From the NCBI RefSeq assembly GCF_022346545.1, contig NZ_JAKRNU010000005.1, forward strand, positions 1 to 64,000: 64,000 nt of DNA, read 5' to 3'. Below are positions 35,037-44,165 of this stretch, one piece after another. The notes below the pieces were generated by a model. It was not told the DNA's origin and did not search any database. It saw only the letters and a program-made list of their open reading frames with translations. The DNA comes from Sporosarcina sp. ACRSM. Its GTDB lineage: Bacteria > Bacillota > Bacilli > Bacillales_A > Planococcaceae. The translations under genes and the position numbers were made by a program. Positions within the stretch are counted from its first letter, which is position 1. Each line of letters starts with the position of its first letter.

Positions 35037-36146
35037 TCATGTTACTGCTTTCATATTCAGCAGTTTGTTGTATAAGTTTACCTCTTTATTCGTCATCTTT
35101 CTAGATAACCTATCCGCTTTTGCTAAAAAATCTTCATCGACAGCTCCAAATCCGTAACCGCCCTCTTCTTGCCGAAAGATCGGGAGTGCTTCGTACTTTA
35201 TTGGATAGCCGCCATCTTCCCGAATGAATCCTTGCAATGATTGTAAATAGTGCAATACCTCCGCATGTAATTTTCCCTTCATATGAAGGGATTCCGTTGC
35301 AGTCAATACGAACGTCGTTGTTTCCCCATAGAGCCCACTTCCGTCCCGATCACCTACATTCTCTGCAATCCATCCTGTGAAGCGCCCTCCACCGGATAGA
35401 CGATTGATTTTATCAAAAATTGTTCGTAATATATCCACTTTTATAAAAGATAAATCGAGATCCTCTTCTTTCAACTTCTCATCATCAAAATGAAAGACCC
35501 AACCAGCAGTTGTCATCTCTCGGTCCGTTATACTTTGCAGTTCAACAAGAGGACCCGTTTTGCGCATTTCATCATTGTACAGTTCGACAAGTGTGATTTG
35601 CATATCATTTTGAACGGGTTCCGGCATTTGTGCGATCAATTGCTTACCGATTGTAAATTCTCCATTTTCGACCCTTCCAAAATAGAAAGGAATTTCTTTT
35701 TGGATACTGATCAATGCCGAGGCCAAGCGGCATTGTTCGTCATCCTGTCTGACGTTCAGTTGAAAGGGAATCGCTTCAACTGAATGATCACTCTTCCAGA
35801 AAACCGCCTCCATTACAATCGCATTAAGAGTGGAATATGCATGCCTGACGACGATTCCAGCTTTGACAATATCATCTGCATCGAAATGGTCGGGTTGAAT
35901 AAAAAATTCAATGGAAGTGTCCGCCGCGATTTTCGGAAAGATGGAATGTCCTGTCTCCAATCTTTCATATAGAACGGGATCTTCTTCTATTTCAGTTAAA
36001 ATAGACGGTTTCCTTGTCAAATCTTGTGCATAGAAAGGCTCGTACCAATGTTCCAAATCGAGTTCGACGAAAATATATTGTTTTTCGATTTGTTCTTCGA
36101 TTGCTTTTTCGTCTCGCTTGCTAAATAGTTTTTTTATGAAGTTCAA
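35037..36146 (-). CDS. Uncharacterised 369-aa soluble protein
   Basis: I do not recognise the family. No signal peptide or membrane helix is visible, and the protein is acidic with a lysine-rich first 25 residues (MNFIKKLFSKRDEKAIEEQI). Possible landmarks are TAGWVFHFDD near 215 and GGGRFTGWIAENVGDRDGS near 252. It has a normal codon pattern and lies 16 bp before ddh on the same strand, so the two may be cotranscribed. A divergent MFS gene starts 160 bp away. Confidence 0.75.
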   Translation of the reverse strand: MNFIKKLFSKRDEKAIEEQIEKQYIFVELDLEHWYEPFYAQDLTRKPSILTEIEEDPVLYERLETGHSIFPKIAADTSIEFFIQPDHFDADDIVKAGIVVRHAYSTLNAIVMEAVFWKSDHSVEAIPFQLNVRQDDEQCRLASALISIQKEIPFYFGRVENGEFTIGKQLIAQMPEPVQNDMQITLVELYNDEMRKTGPLVELQSITDREMTTAGWVFHFDDEKLKEEDLDLSFIKVDILRTIFDKINRLSGGGRFTGWIAENVGDRDGSGLYGETTTFVLTATESLHMKGKLHAEVLHYLQSLQGFIREDGGYPIKYEALPIFRQEEGGYGFGAVDEDFLAKADRLSRKMTNKEVNLYNKLLNMKAVT

Positions 36147-36308
36147 TGAATAGATCTCCTCCGTTAATTCGTTGATATGGGATTATCTTAACGTTTCTAG
36201 TTTGAAAAGGCTAATCCAACTACATTGTTCATAATCTAGCCTTTTCACTAATCTCCAAAAAAATGTTAAACTATAAGGGATGCATTTCAATTGAAAAGAG
36301 GCTTCATT

Positions 36309-37472
36309 ATGCGCGGTTTTGTTTATCTGATCGTCTTTTTCTCGTTTTTTGATTTATTTTCACAGTTACCCGTCATGAGTCCATTTGCACTTTCGCTTGG
36401 GGGCACCCCATTTTTGGTCGGACTTGCTGTCGGTATGTATTCCTTTTCCAATACGATCGGCAATATCATCTCGGGTTTTATGACCGATAAAAGAGGGCCA
36501 TTCCTTTTACTTGTATTAGGATTGTTCGCTTCTGCTCTTTCCCTTTTCCTCTACTCGGCCGTAGCGGATGCGACGGCATTGCTCGGTGTCCGATTCATCC
36601 ACGGTTTCATGGAAGGGTTGATCGTTCCGGCGGCATTCACTTTTCTCGCCAATCGGGCAGAAGAATCGAAAAGAGGTCGTAATGTTGCCATTTCAGGTGC
36701 ATTTGTCGGACTTGCTGCCATTATCGGTCCGGCGTATGGCGGAATTGTGGCTGCTAAAACGAGCACGCCGTTCATCATGGCTGTCAATGGGGGGATTATG
36801 CTTCTATTGGCGATCCTCGCATTCTTTGTTCTCCGTTCCTTCAACTATGTCCGTAAACGCAAGACCAAACCATCCCGGCGCTTTCCAGTGAAAAACTTAT
36901 TCCGGAACCCAGGGATGATTCGGGCATTTGCAGGCGCATTTTTTCTTATGTTCTCACAAGGCGTCCTTGCGCTCGTCCTGCCATTGAAAGTCGAATCGCT
37001 CGGATTTGATACGAAAACGAGCGGGATCTTATTGAGCACGTTCGGCGTCGTTGCAATCCTGATCTTCCTATTGCCGATCAACCGGATATTCGACCGTGCC
37101 CGTCCGGTTTCGACGCTTGCATTCGGCATCTCACTGATGGGGCTGAGCATGTTGTTTTTAAGTCAGATCGAGGAATTGAATCTTTTATATGTGGCCATGG
37201 CGATTTACGGGGTAGGCTTCGCTTTCCTATTCCCTTCCATCAATTCCCTGCTCATCGACTCGTCCACGACGGAATACCGCGGGAAAGCATATGGCTATTT
37301 TTACGCGTTCTTCTCGATCGGTGTCGTAGCAGGATCAGGTCTGATCGGATTTTTGGACCTTGAGTTTCGCGGCGCTTTCATGCTAACCGGGATCATTCTG
37401 CTAGCCGTAGCGGCCTACACGCTGCTCGGTATGAAAAAACGTTCTATTGACAAATCCACTCCTGTCGTCTAA
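36309..37472 (+). CDS. Major facilitator superfamily transporter
   Basis: A 387-aa protein with about 12 membrane helices in two six-helix halves and a central charged loop (about residues 183-200, RKRKTKPSRR). Loop 2-3 has the MFS A-motif-like GFMTDKRGP. The substrate cannot be told; the layout is like small drug or sugar exporters. I chose the ATG at 36309 with AAGAGG 7 nt upstream; a TTG six codons earlier is possible. The queF promoter overlaps its 3' end. Confidence 0.88.
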   Translation: MRGFVYLIVFFSFFDLFSQLPVMSPFALSLGGTPFLVGLAVGMYSFSNTIGNIISGFMTDKRGPFLLLVLGLFASALSLFLYSAVADATALLGVRFIHGFMEGLIVPAAFTFLANRAEESKRGRNVAISGAFVGLAAIIGPAYGGIVAAKTSTPFIMAVNGGIMLLLAILAFFVLRSFNYVRKRKTKPSRRFPVKNLFRNPGMIRAFAGAFFLMFSQGVLALVLPLKVESLGFDTKTSGILLSTFGVVAILIFLLPINRIFDRARPVSTLAFGISLMGLSMLFLSQIEELNLLYVAMAIYGVGFAFLFPSINSLLIDSSTTEYRGKAYGYFYAFFSIGVVAGSGLIGFLDLEFRGAFMLTGIILLAVAAYTLLGMKKRSIDKSTPVV

Positions 37473-37475
37473 AGT
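37447..37475 (+). promoter_or_regulatory. Promoter of the preQ1-queF transcript, inside the MFS gene end
   Basis: TTGACA, 17 bp and TAAAGT, with the -10 element containing the MFS stop codon. Transcription would begin about 20 bp before the preQ1 aptamer. Confidence 0.65.
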
Positions 37476-37503
37476 CAAAGACGAAACGAATACCCTGTCT
37501 GGG

Positions 37504-37535
37504 AGAGGTTCATAGCGACCCTCTATAAAAAACTA
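37504..37535 (+). promoter_or_regulatory. preQ1-I riboswitch aptamer
   Basis: AGAGGTTCATAGCGACCCTC followed by TATAAAAAACTA matches the class I preQ1 consensus: a short P1 hairpin and an A-rich tail that forms the pseudoknot. It is located directly upstream of queF, a queuosine-pathway gene. Confidence 0.93.
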
Positions 37536-37585
37536 TGTATGGATGCCTCGATCATTCGACACGGCTTTTTTAGATTGCATAGACG

Positions 37586-37619
37586 AACCTCCCCGACAAA
37601 ATTTACGGGAGGTTTTTTT
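37586..37619 (+). terminator. Expression-platform hairpin of the preQ1 riboswitch, containing the queF ribosome binding site
   Basis: AACCTCCC pairs with GGGAGGTT and is followed by seven T residues. The 3' arm GGGAGG is also the queF Shine-Dalgarno, 9 nt before its TTG. The hairpin can therefore act as terminator, as sequester of the start, or both. Confidence 0.85.
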
Positions 37620-37621
37620 AA

Positions 37622-38119
37622 TTGGCTGGAAGAGATGAAGCAACATTGAGTGATTTGACATTACTCGGCAACCAAAACACAAAATACTTATATGAATACA
37701 ATCCGGACGTATTAGAATCGGTCGATAATATGCATAGTGGAAGGGATTACTTTGTCAAATTCAATTGTCCCGAGTTTACATCCCTTTGCCCGATGACGGG
37801 CCAACCCGATTTTGCAACGATGTATATCAGTTTCATCCCTGATCAAAAACTGGTCGAAAGTAAATCATTGAAACTTTACTTATTCAGCTTCCGGAATCAC
37901 GGCGATTTCCATGAAGACTGTGTCAATATCATTATGAACGACTTGATCAAACTCATTGAACCGCGTTACATCGAAGTATGGGGCAAATTCACGCCACGCG
38001 GTGGGTTGTCAATAGACCCTTACTGCAATTACGGTAAACCCGGCACAAAATATGAACAAATGGCCGATCACCGGATGATGAATCATGACCTGTACCCAGA
38101 GAAAATCGATAACCGCTGA
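37622..38119 (+). CDS. queF: NADPH-dependent 7-cyano-7-deazaguanine reductase
   Basis: Reduces preQ0 to preQ1, a step of queuosine tRNA modification. 165 aa, equal to the B. subtilis enzyme (short YkvM-type). It has the thioimide-forming cysteine in [14 protein letters not shown], the substrate glutamate and histidine in [14 protein letters not shown], and the C-terminal [14 protein letters not shown] start within the reach of GGGAGG. In B. subtilis queF belongs to queCDEF; here it stands alone behind its own preQ1 riboswitch. Confidence 0.96.
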   Translation: MAGRDEATLSDLTLLGNQNTKYLYEYNPDVLESVDNMHSGRDYFVKFNCPEFTSLCPMTGQPDFATMYISFIPDQKLVESKSLKLYLFSFRNHGDFHEDCVNIIMNDLIKLIEPRYIEVWGKFTPRGGLSIDPYCNYGKPGTKYEQMADHRMMNHDLYPEKIDNR

Positions 38120-38127
38120 CTGAAGAT

Positions 38128-38178
38128 AAAAACATCCGGAACGACTTGGCTTTGCAGTCACCTTCCGGATGTTTTTTT
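38128..38178. terminator. Bidirectional terminator between queF and recQ
   Basis: AAACATCCGGAA pairs with TTCCGGATGTTT, with an inner GACT / AGTC. T-runs lie on both strands. It lies between the convergent queF and recQ. Confidence 0.88.
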
Positions 38179-39949
38179 ATGCTTTTTCCATCGTATACGA
38201 TTTGATTTCGTTCATGAAGGCTTCGCCGTAGCGCTCCAACTTCGACAAGCCGACTCCATTCACTTCCAGGAATTCCTCATCTGTTACAGGCATTCGTGCA
38301 GCCATATCCCGCAATGTTTTATCGGAAAAGACAACAAAAGGAGGAACACCGGCTTCTTGGGCCAAGTTCAGACGGAGTGCACGCAGTTGTTCAAATAACG
38401 GATCATCGTTTGTAATCTGTTTCGTCACAACGGACACTTTCCGATAGATTTTTACTTTCCCGGTTAAGACATCTTTGCCGCGTTCACTGACATAAATGAT
38501 GGGAAACTGCCCGTTCTCAACAGAAAGGCAATTTTCGGAGATGATGAACTCGATGAAATCGGAAATTTCTTTTGTGTTACGTCCTTTCATCAGTCCGTAG
38601 GTCGTCAGTTTATCAAAACCGAATTCCAATACTTTTTTGTTTCTTGAACCTGTTAACACTTGTGCAATCATCGTTTTTCCGAATCTTTGCCCCATTCGGA
38701 TGACACAAGAAAGCACTTTTTGAACGTCCACCGTCACATCGGAACTTTCCCTTGTATCTGTACAGTTGGCACATCTTCCGCAATCCGCTACATCTTTTTC
38801 ACCAAAATACGTAATGATGAATTTCTGTAAACAAGTTTCCGTATGACAAAAATCGATCATGGACTGCAACTTTTCCAGTTCTGCTGGAATCCGGCTTTCA
38901 TCTTGTGACTGATCGATTAGGAAACGTTGCGTGTGAACGTCCTGTGATGAAAATAATAGTGTACAATCGCTGTCAAGACCATCTCGTCCAGCACGACCAG
39001 CTTCTTGGTAATAGCTCTCCATATTTTTCGGCATCTGGTAGTGGATCACGTATCTGATATTACTTTTATCGATACCCATCCCAAAGGCGTTTGTAGCGAC
39101 CATCACCGTTGCTTCGTCCATTAAGAAACGATCTTGTTCCGATTGCCGTTCAACATCCGACAAGCCCGCATGGTATTTGGCAACCGCTACCCCGCTTTTC
39201 CGTAACGTTTCATAGACGGAATCGACCGCTTTCCGTGTCGCTGCGTAAATAATACCCGCTTCCCCATCATTTTTCTTTACATATTCCTTCACGAATTTGT
39301 CCCGGTCTTGTCCTTTAATGACCGAAAAGGTAAGATTGGATCGTTCAAAACCGGTCATTACCGTATTCGTTTCAGTAATGTCAAGTTGGCGGCATATATC
39401 TTCCCGCACATCAGGCGTGGCGGTAGCAGTGAGTGCCAACACGATCGGTCGCTCGTCGAAAATCGAAATGATGCTACGAATATTTCGATAGCTCGGACGG
39501 AAGTCGTGTCCCCATTGTGAAATACAATGCGCTTCATCGATTGCGATCATTGGAACGTAAATCGAACGCAGCCGATTTGTAAATGCTGTGGAATCCAGTC
39601 GTTCCGGCGCAACATAGAGAAGGCGATATTCCCCCCGTTCCGCCCGGTCCATCGTATCCCGATATTCCTCCGTGGATAGTGAACTATTGATGAAGGCGGC
39701 AGCGATGCCTGCTTCGTGTAGGGCATCGACTTGGTCTTTCATCAGCGAAATGAGTGGGGAAATGACGAGCACAGTCCCTTCCATGACCAATGCCGGCACT
39801 TGATAACAGATGGACTTCCCTCCACCTGTCGGCATTACACATAGTGTATCTTTTCCGGACAGAACATTGCTAATCACCTTTTCCTGTCCCGTTCGAAACG
39901 AATCATATCCAAAATAATCGCGTAACACAGTTGTTGCTTTCGTTATCAA
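38177..39949 (-). CDS. recQ: ATP-dependent DNA helicase RecQ
   Basis: 3'-to-5' DNA helicase in recombination repair (590 aa). It has Walker A PTGGGKSICYQ, DEAH in IDEAHCISQWGHDFRPSY, motif VI QEAGRAGRDG, the RQC zinc cysteines (CLQKF, then CGRCANC) and a C-terminal HRDC domain (about 515-590). I chose the TTG at 39949 because GGGGG lies 10 nt upstream; an ATG 11 codons earlier (39982) has no ribosome binding site. Confidence 0.93.
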   Translation of the reverse strand: MITKATTVLRDYFGYDSFRTGQEKVISNVLSGKDTLCVMPTGGGKSICYQVPALVMEGTVLVISPLISLMKDQVDALHEAGIAAAFINSSLSTEEYRDTMDRAERGEYRLLYVAPERLDSTAFTNRLRSIYVPMIAIDEAHCISQWGHDFRPSYRNIRSIISIFDERPIVLALTATATPDVREDICRQLDITETNTVMTGFERSNLTFSVIKGQDRDKFVKEYVKKNDGEAGIIYAATRKAVDSVYETLRKSGVAVAKYHAGLSDVERQSEQDRFLMDEATVMVATNAFGMGIDKSNIRYVIHYQMPKNMESYYQEAGRAGRDGLDSDCTLLFSSQDVHTQRFLIDQSQDESRIPAELEKLQSMIDFCHTETCLQKFIITYFGEKDVADCGRCANCTDTRESSDVTVDVQKVLSCVIRMGQRFGKTMIAQVLTGSRNKKVLEFGFDKLTTYGLMKGRNTKEISDFIEFIISENCLSVENGQFPIIYVSERGKDVLTGKVKIYRKVSVVTKQITNDDPLFEQLRALRLNLAQEAGVPPFVVFSDKTLRDMAARMPVTDEEFLEVNGVGLSKLERYGEAFMNEIKSYTMEKA

Positions 39950-40071
39950 TGTTTTAGATCCCCCTGTTACTTTCGAAATCATCCATTCGATTGATGCGGG
40001 AGATTATCCCATCCTCCTATTATAGAAGAAGAAAGGCCCTTCTTCAATCCGACAGGAAGCGTTATGCCTCT

Positions 40072-41145
40072 TCATGAAGAGAGAACGATTGGCAGGCGAA
40101 TTTCGACAGTCGTTCCAACACCTTCTTGACTGGCAAATTGGATGGTTCCATTATGGCTCTCTATGATTTTATAACTGACCATTAAGCCAAGACCCGTTCC
40201 TTTCTCTTTCTGTGAATAGAACGGTTCTCCAAGTTTCTGAAGCCGCTCCATGGACATCCCGCTACCGGTATCTGCAATTGTAATTTTGACCATATTATCC
40301 GCTTCTACTACAGTCCGGATTTCGATAATTCCACCAGTAGGCATTGCTTCTATTGAATTTTTGATAATATTCATGAAAACCTGTTGAATTTGCTTCGACT
40401 CACAGCGTATGAAAGCGTCCTCACCATTTGGAAAAACTCTAATTTCTATATTGCGCAACATCGCTTCCTTCTCTAACAAAGAGACGGTCCGCTTGATCTT
40501 ATTCTGAACCAATGCTATGGAAAACTCGGTTGAACTACTCGGTTTTGCAAGTTGTAGAAATTCCTCGATAATAGACTCGATCGTTTCGACTTCTTCAGTC
40601 ATGATCGCTTTAAAAGACTTGTCATTTTTCAACTCGAGCAATTGGATGAAGCCTTTAATCGTTGTCAAAGGATTTCTGATCTGATGGGCAAGACTTGCCG
40701 CCAATTGCCCAACAACGTTTAACTTATCCCATTTTTGCAAAAGTTCATCATGCAATTTTTGATTCGTTATATCTTGGGTTATGGAAATATAGCGTAATAC
40801 ATTTCCTGCCTCATCCAGGATTGGCGTAATCGTTGTTCGCAGCCAACGAACCTCATCAGCTGTATCTAGTATCCGATATTCGACGTCTGTTTGTTCTTTG
40901 AACGCTCCTTTATAAAACCGAGCCAAGTCTGCTACGTCTTCCGCGTGACAATTCGCAACAAACATCCGATGATCGCGTAACACATCGGCGACCGGGATGC
41001 CAAGAAGACCTTCCATCGCCGGGCTGAGATAGAGAAACTTGTTTTCCTTTGCGTCATATTGACAAATTCCCACTTCCAAGTTATTCGTTATATCTTCGAT
41101 TAACATCTGCTGTTCCGCCAAATGTTCAATTTCATATGTATTCAT
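40072..41145 (-). CDS. PAS-domain sensor histidine kinase (sporulation-kinase type)
   Basis: A soluble 357-aa kinase. A PAS domain with PAC spans about 20-130 (VGICQYDAKENKFLYLSP, then YISITQDITNQK). HisKA has the phospho-acceptor His154 in ASLAHQIRNPLTTIKGF, and HATPase_c shows NIIKNSIEAMP, IADTGSGM and GTGLGLMVSYKI. The H-box and EEFLQLAKPS resemble kinases of the Spo0A phosphorelay, which suggests but does not prove that role. No response regulator is adjacent, as is usual for orphan sporulation kinases. ATG at 41145 with GGAGG 10 nt upstream. Confidence 0.85.
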   Translation of the reverse strand: MNTYEIEHLAEQQMLIEDITNNLEVGICQYDAKENKFLYLSPAMEGLLGIPVADVLRDHRMFVANCHAEDVADLARFYKGAFKEQTDVEYRILDTADEVRWLRTTITPILDEAGNVLRYISITQDITNQKLHDELLQKWDKLNVVGQLAASLAHQIRNPLTTIKGFIQLLELKNDKSFKAIMTEEVETIESIIEEFLQLAKPSSSTEFSIALVQNKIKRTVSLLEKEAMLRNIEIRVFPNGEDAFIRCESKQIQQVFMNIIKNSIEAMPTGGIIEIRTVVEADNMVKITIADTGSGMSMERLQKLGEPFYSQKEKGTGLGLMVSYKIIESHNGTIQFASQEGVGTTVEIRLPIVLSS

Positions 41146-41285
41146 AAACCGCATCCCTCCTTCTTTTAAAATTATTAAAACTTTAAATACTATTTTATCA
41201 TATTTTTCAAAAAGGGGATGATAATGTTGAAAATTCCCGTAATTTGGATGAATTTGCTTATCCATGAATTCGACTTTACGCATGA

Positions 41286-41311
41286 AAAAAAAGCACCGGA
41301 TTTCGGTGCTT
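41286..41311 (-). terminator. Terminator of the hemerythrin-like gene
   Basis: AAGCACCG pairs with CGGTGCTT around GAAAT or its complement, followed on the minus strand by TTTTTTTT. Confidence 0.85.
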
Positions 41312-41322
41312 AAAAGAGATTA

Positions 41323-41736
41323 TTATTGAAATAGTAAACGCTCTTCGTCACGGCTATGTATTTCATTAACGACCATCAATGCTTGGAAGCGCTGCAGTAC
41401 AGCGGGGCTTAAATTTTCTTTTTCACGCAGTTCCTCAATATCTTTCACAATGATGCGAAGGAGATCATGATCTCTCGTCAATTGGGTAACAGCATCCTTC
41501 AATTCCGGTTGTTCCTCAACGATTTCCCCATAGAACCCTTCTTCCTCCGCATCCGCATGGCTGATAACACGTGTTTTCCAGTAATCGATCAGATCGTCCG
41601 CTGCCCGATTTGCAGATGTAAGATCCCCCTGCTGTAAAAACTCTAACATTCCTTCCGTTTTCCCGATCGCTCCCGATAATCCCCCTTCGTGAATCGCACG
41701 ATGGGAATGTAGTTGTTTTAACGCTGGACCTGCCAT
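41323..41736 (-). CDS. Hemerythrin HHE-domain protein
   Basis: A 137-aa four-helix-bundle protein with the conserved pattern LHSHRAIHEGG, SHADAEEEGFY, TRDHDLL and EIHSRDEERLLF, which supplies His and acidic ligands for a di-iron site. Members sense or store O2/NO or bind iron; the role here is unknown. ATG at 41736 with AAAGG 9 nt upstream. Neighbours are the Fur-box flavoprotein and the PAS kinase, in the same direction but separated by terminator or gap. Confidence 0.85.
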   Translation of the reverse strand: MAGPALKQLHSHRAIHEGGLSGAIGKTEGMLEFLQQGDLTSANRAADDLIDYWKTRVISHADAEEEGFYGEIVEEQPELKDAVTQLTRDHDLLRIIVKDIEELREKENLSPAVLQRFQALMVVNEIHSRDEERLLFQ

Positions 41737-41869
41737 TCCAATCACCCTTTCAACCTATTTGTTCCATTAAGGGTAACATAACCGTAAATGATTAGGAAAA
41801 GAAAAACATTAAGGGAGAAAGCTCGTGTCGATCAAGAAAAAAACTCGTATAGATGATTGGGTACTGTAA

Positions 41870-42586
41870 TTAAATTGACAATTCAAATGATAAAAACTCA
41901 GAGCGTTGTCGTTCATGCTTGTCGAGGATAATCTGTGCCGGCTTTATACCCTGCTCACGCAGTACTTCAATGTTCTGCACGATGAATTCATCGCTTCCGA
42001 CAACATAGAAAAGCCCATCCTTGTCTGCAGCAAGATTTTTCACTTCTTCATAGTAGTCTTTACGGTTATCGACGAACTGTGATGTGAACTTCTTGTCAGG
42101 TACGGATTTAAAAATATCAGTGAATAAGAAATCTTTTGACGAATCGATGTTCAAGGAATGAATTTGCTTGACGTTATCCGCACGTTCGAAATAATCAAGT
42201 ACAAGCGGTCTGAAAGTTGCCAGGCCGACACCCGATGACAGCAGGTAAACATTTTTATCTTCTCTTTTAAGTGGCACATTCGAATGCGTTTTAAATAGGG
42301 CAACTTCATCACCGATTTCAAGATTTCTTAAAATTGCTTTAAACTCAGAGCACTGCTCTCTGATGCGTGTTGTGATACCGATTGAATTTTCATGCGGTAA
42401 TGTGGAGATGGACATATGGCGTATCAGGCTTCGGTTCGGTTTCTCTCCGGCATTGAAACCTTCCAGTGCGAAGTGGGTGTGGGAACCTTCTTCCCATGTA
42501 AAGTCTTCCGGACAGTCCAGTAGATACGTTTTAACCTCAGGTGTTTCTTCAATGATCTTATTTATTTTAGTCCAGTATATTTGCAT
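41870..42586 (-). CDS. Ferredoxin-NADP reductase-like flavoprotein, probably iron-regulated
   Basis: A 238-aa protein with a FAD-binding beta-barrel (RHMSIST is the R-x-x-S-type flavin motif, near 56-62) and an NAD(P)-binding half beginning LLSSGVGLATFRPLV near 115, then FYVVGSDEFIVQNIEVLREQGI. No iron-sulfur or haem domain is attached, so it is a bare reductase of the siderophore-interacting/FNR kind. A Fur-type box overlaps its promoter (42629-42657). I infer a role in ferric-chelate or haem iron release; the exact substrate is unknown. Confidence 0.8.
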   Translation of the reverse strand: MQIYWTKINKIIEETPEVKTYLLDCPEDFTWEEGSHTHFALEGFNAGEKPNRSLIRHMSISTLPHENSIGITTRIREQCSEFKAILRNLEIGDEVALFKTHSNVPLKREDKNVYLLSSGVGLATFRPLVLDYFERADNVKQIHSLNIDSSKDFLFTDIFKSVPDKKFTSQFVDNRKDYYEEVKNLAADKDGLFYVVGSDEFIVQNIEVLREQGIKPAQIILDKHERQRSEFLSFELSI

Positions 42587-42628
42587 GTTTTATTCCCCTT
42601 ACTCAATTAGTATGTAGCGTTACTATCT

Positions 42629-42657
42629 ACTATACAATAAATGATAATTATTCTCAA
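42629..42657 (-). promoter_or_regulatory. Promoter overlapped by a Fur-type box
   Basis: TTGAGA-17-TATAGT reads on the minus strand. TGATAATTATTCTCA (42642-42656) fits the Bacillus Fur 7-1-7 inverted repeat TGATAATNATTATCA with one mismatch and covers the -35 and part of the spacer. Repression under iron-replete conditions is expected. PerR or Zur sites are similar in sequence and cannot be excluded. Confidence 0.78.
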
Positions 42658-42699
42658 TTAAAAGGATTAATTATTTTTAGATGGTTCATATAACTTTAT

Positions 42700-42751
42700 A
42701 AAAAGGAGCCGTCGCAGAAAGTCAATTTTCACTGACTTTCTGGACAGCCCC
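42700..42751 (-). terminator. Terminator of spoVR
   Basis: On the minus strand GGGGCTGTCC-AGAAAGTCA pairs with TGACTTTCT-GCGACGGCTCC and ends in TTTTTA, 10 bp after the spoVR stop. Confidence 0.85.
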
Positions 42752-42761
42752 TAGCTGCCGG

Positions 42762-44165
42762 CTAGACATACCGGCGATGAACTTTGTTGCGATCATAGGA
42801 ATAGACGACTTGCATATTTTCCACGCTCGTTTCTAAATGGACGATTCGACCCCATAACTGATAAATATAGGGAAGCACATTTTCCAAATACTGTAGATCA
42901 AGTTCTGTCCCTTCGTATTTATGCACTAAATACAATTCCCCGTTGCGTAAATAATCTCCATTTTCTACAACAATATATGGAAATCCACCATTCACCCGAA
43001 TGGAGACAAGCTGATCCCGAACCAATTCATAATCTTTGGTAGAAATCTTATAGTCGCTTCCTTTTTTCTCGAATAAATAGAGATCTTCTTGCTCGGCCAA
43101 CTCTTTCGTTAAATAATTGCGGATGAAGGAAATATCCGATTCGATTTCACGCACTTCAAAAATTTTCTCCCGGCCCGAATTCGGCTTGACGCCCAGTTTT
43201 CTCATTTCCTCATCCGGTTCGTTGTAGCGCCTTTCGATGTCTTCAAAAATTTTCACTCCGAGATAGTACGGATTAATCCGAGTTTTTGAAGGTTGCACCA
43301 CATTGGCATTCAATGTGGCAAACTCGATCGTTTCATCCGAGGTTAAGTCCATTTCTCTCAGGATTCGTTGATGCCAATAAGATGCCCAGCCTTCATTCAT
43401 AACCTTCGTTTCAAGTTGTGGCCAAAAATAGAGCATCTCTTCCCGCATCATTGTCAAGATATCCCTTTGCCATTCTTCAAGCTCCCGGCTATTTTCTAAA
43501 ATGAAGAGCAGCAAGTCTTTCTCTTCTTCTGCAGGGAATTTCCCTGCTTTTTTCTTCGACTTTTTCGTTGCAGGTTCCTGCTGGTCCAAACTCCATAAAT
43601 CATCATACGGAGTTTTTCGTACATAACTTTCCATTTCTTCATCCAACTCATCAATCGGTTGCTTCCGCTTAGTTAAAGTAGGATCGACATGTTCCTGAAT
43701 CGCCAAAACCGCATCCAAGAACCGTTCGACCTCTTCCTTTCCGTGAACCATTTCATATTCTGCAATTCTTTCCGCTGTCGCGGTCATGCTTTCAACCATA
43801 TCTTTACGTGTGTTGGAAAAACGGACATTATTTTTAAAGAAATCACAATGGGCCAGAACATGGGCAATGATCAGCTTATTTTGAATCAGGCTGTTCGTAT
43901 CCAGTAAGAATGCATAACATGGATCCGAATTGATGACCAATTCGTATATTTGGCTTAGTCCAAGATCATATTGCAACTTCATTCGATGAAACTGTTTTCC
44001 GAAACTCCAATGCGTAAACCGTGTCGGCATACCATATGCCCCAAACGTATAAATAATATCCGCTGGACAGATTTCATAACGCATCGGATAAAAATCGAGT
44101 CCGAACCCTTTGGCAATGTCTGTAATCTCACCGATGGCCCGATGAAGCGCTTTATATTCCGTCAA
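42762..44165 (-). CDS. spoVR: SpoVR family protein
   Basis: A 467-aa protein of the SpoVR/YcgB family, in B. subtilis involved in spore cortex formation; the biochemical activity is unknown. Features include [21 protein letters not shown] near 33, [18 protein letters not shown] near 73, [12 protein letters not shown] near 102, and [14 protein letters not shown] near 256. TTG start overlaps the yhbH stop by 4 bp (TTGA) with GGAGGGG in front, so translation is coupled. The order prkA-yhbH-spoVR equals yeaG-yeaH-ycgB of enterobacteria. Confidence 0.93.
   Translation of the reverse strand: MTEYKALHRAIGEITDIAKGFGLDFYPMRYEICPADIIYTFGAYGMPTRFTHWSFGKQFHRMKLQYDLGLSQIYELVINSDPCYAFLLDTNSLIQNKLIIAHVLAHCDFFKNNVRFSNTRKDMVESMTATAERIAEYEMVHGKEEVERFLDAVLAIQEHVDPTLTKRKQPIDELDEEMESYVRKTPYDDLWSLDQQEPATKKSKKKAGKFPAEEEKDLLLFILENSRELEEWQRDILTMMREEMLYFWPQLETKVMNEGWASYWHQRILREMDLTSDETIEFATLNANVVQPSKTRINPYYLGVKIFEDIERRYNEPDEEMRKLGVKPNSGREKIFEVREIESDISFIRNYLTKELAEQEDLYLFEKKGSDYKISTKDYELVRDQLVSIRVNGGFPYIVVENGDYLRNGELYLVHKYEGTELDLQYLENVLPYIYQLWGRIVHLETSVENMQVVYSYDRNKVHRRYV

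Noticed and set aside
36845..37150. Long frames on the opposite strand of the MFS gene and similar antisense frames elsewhere
   Set aside because: They are shadows of coding sequence with no ribosome binding site and no conserved motifs.
34040..37472. Horizontally acquired island between ysdC and queF
   Set aside because: There is no integrase, tRNA junction, direct repeat or obvious base composition shift. Loss of B. subtilis order alone does not show transfer.
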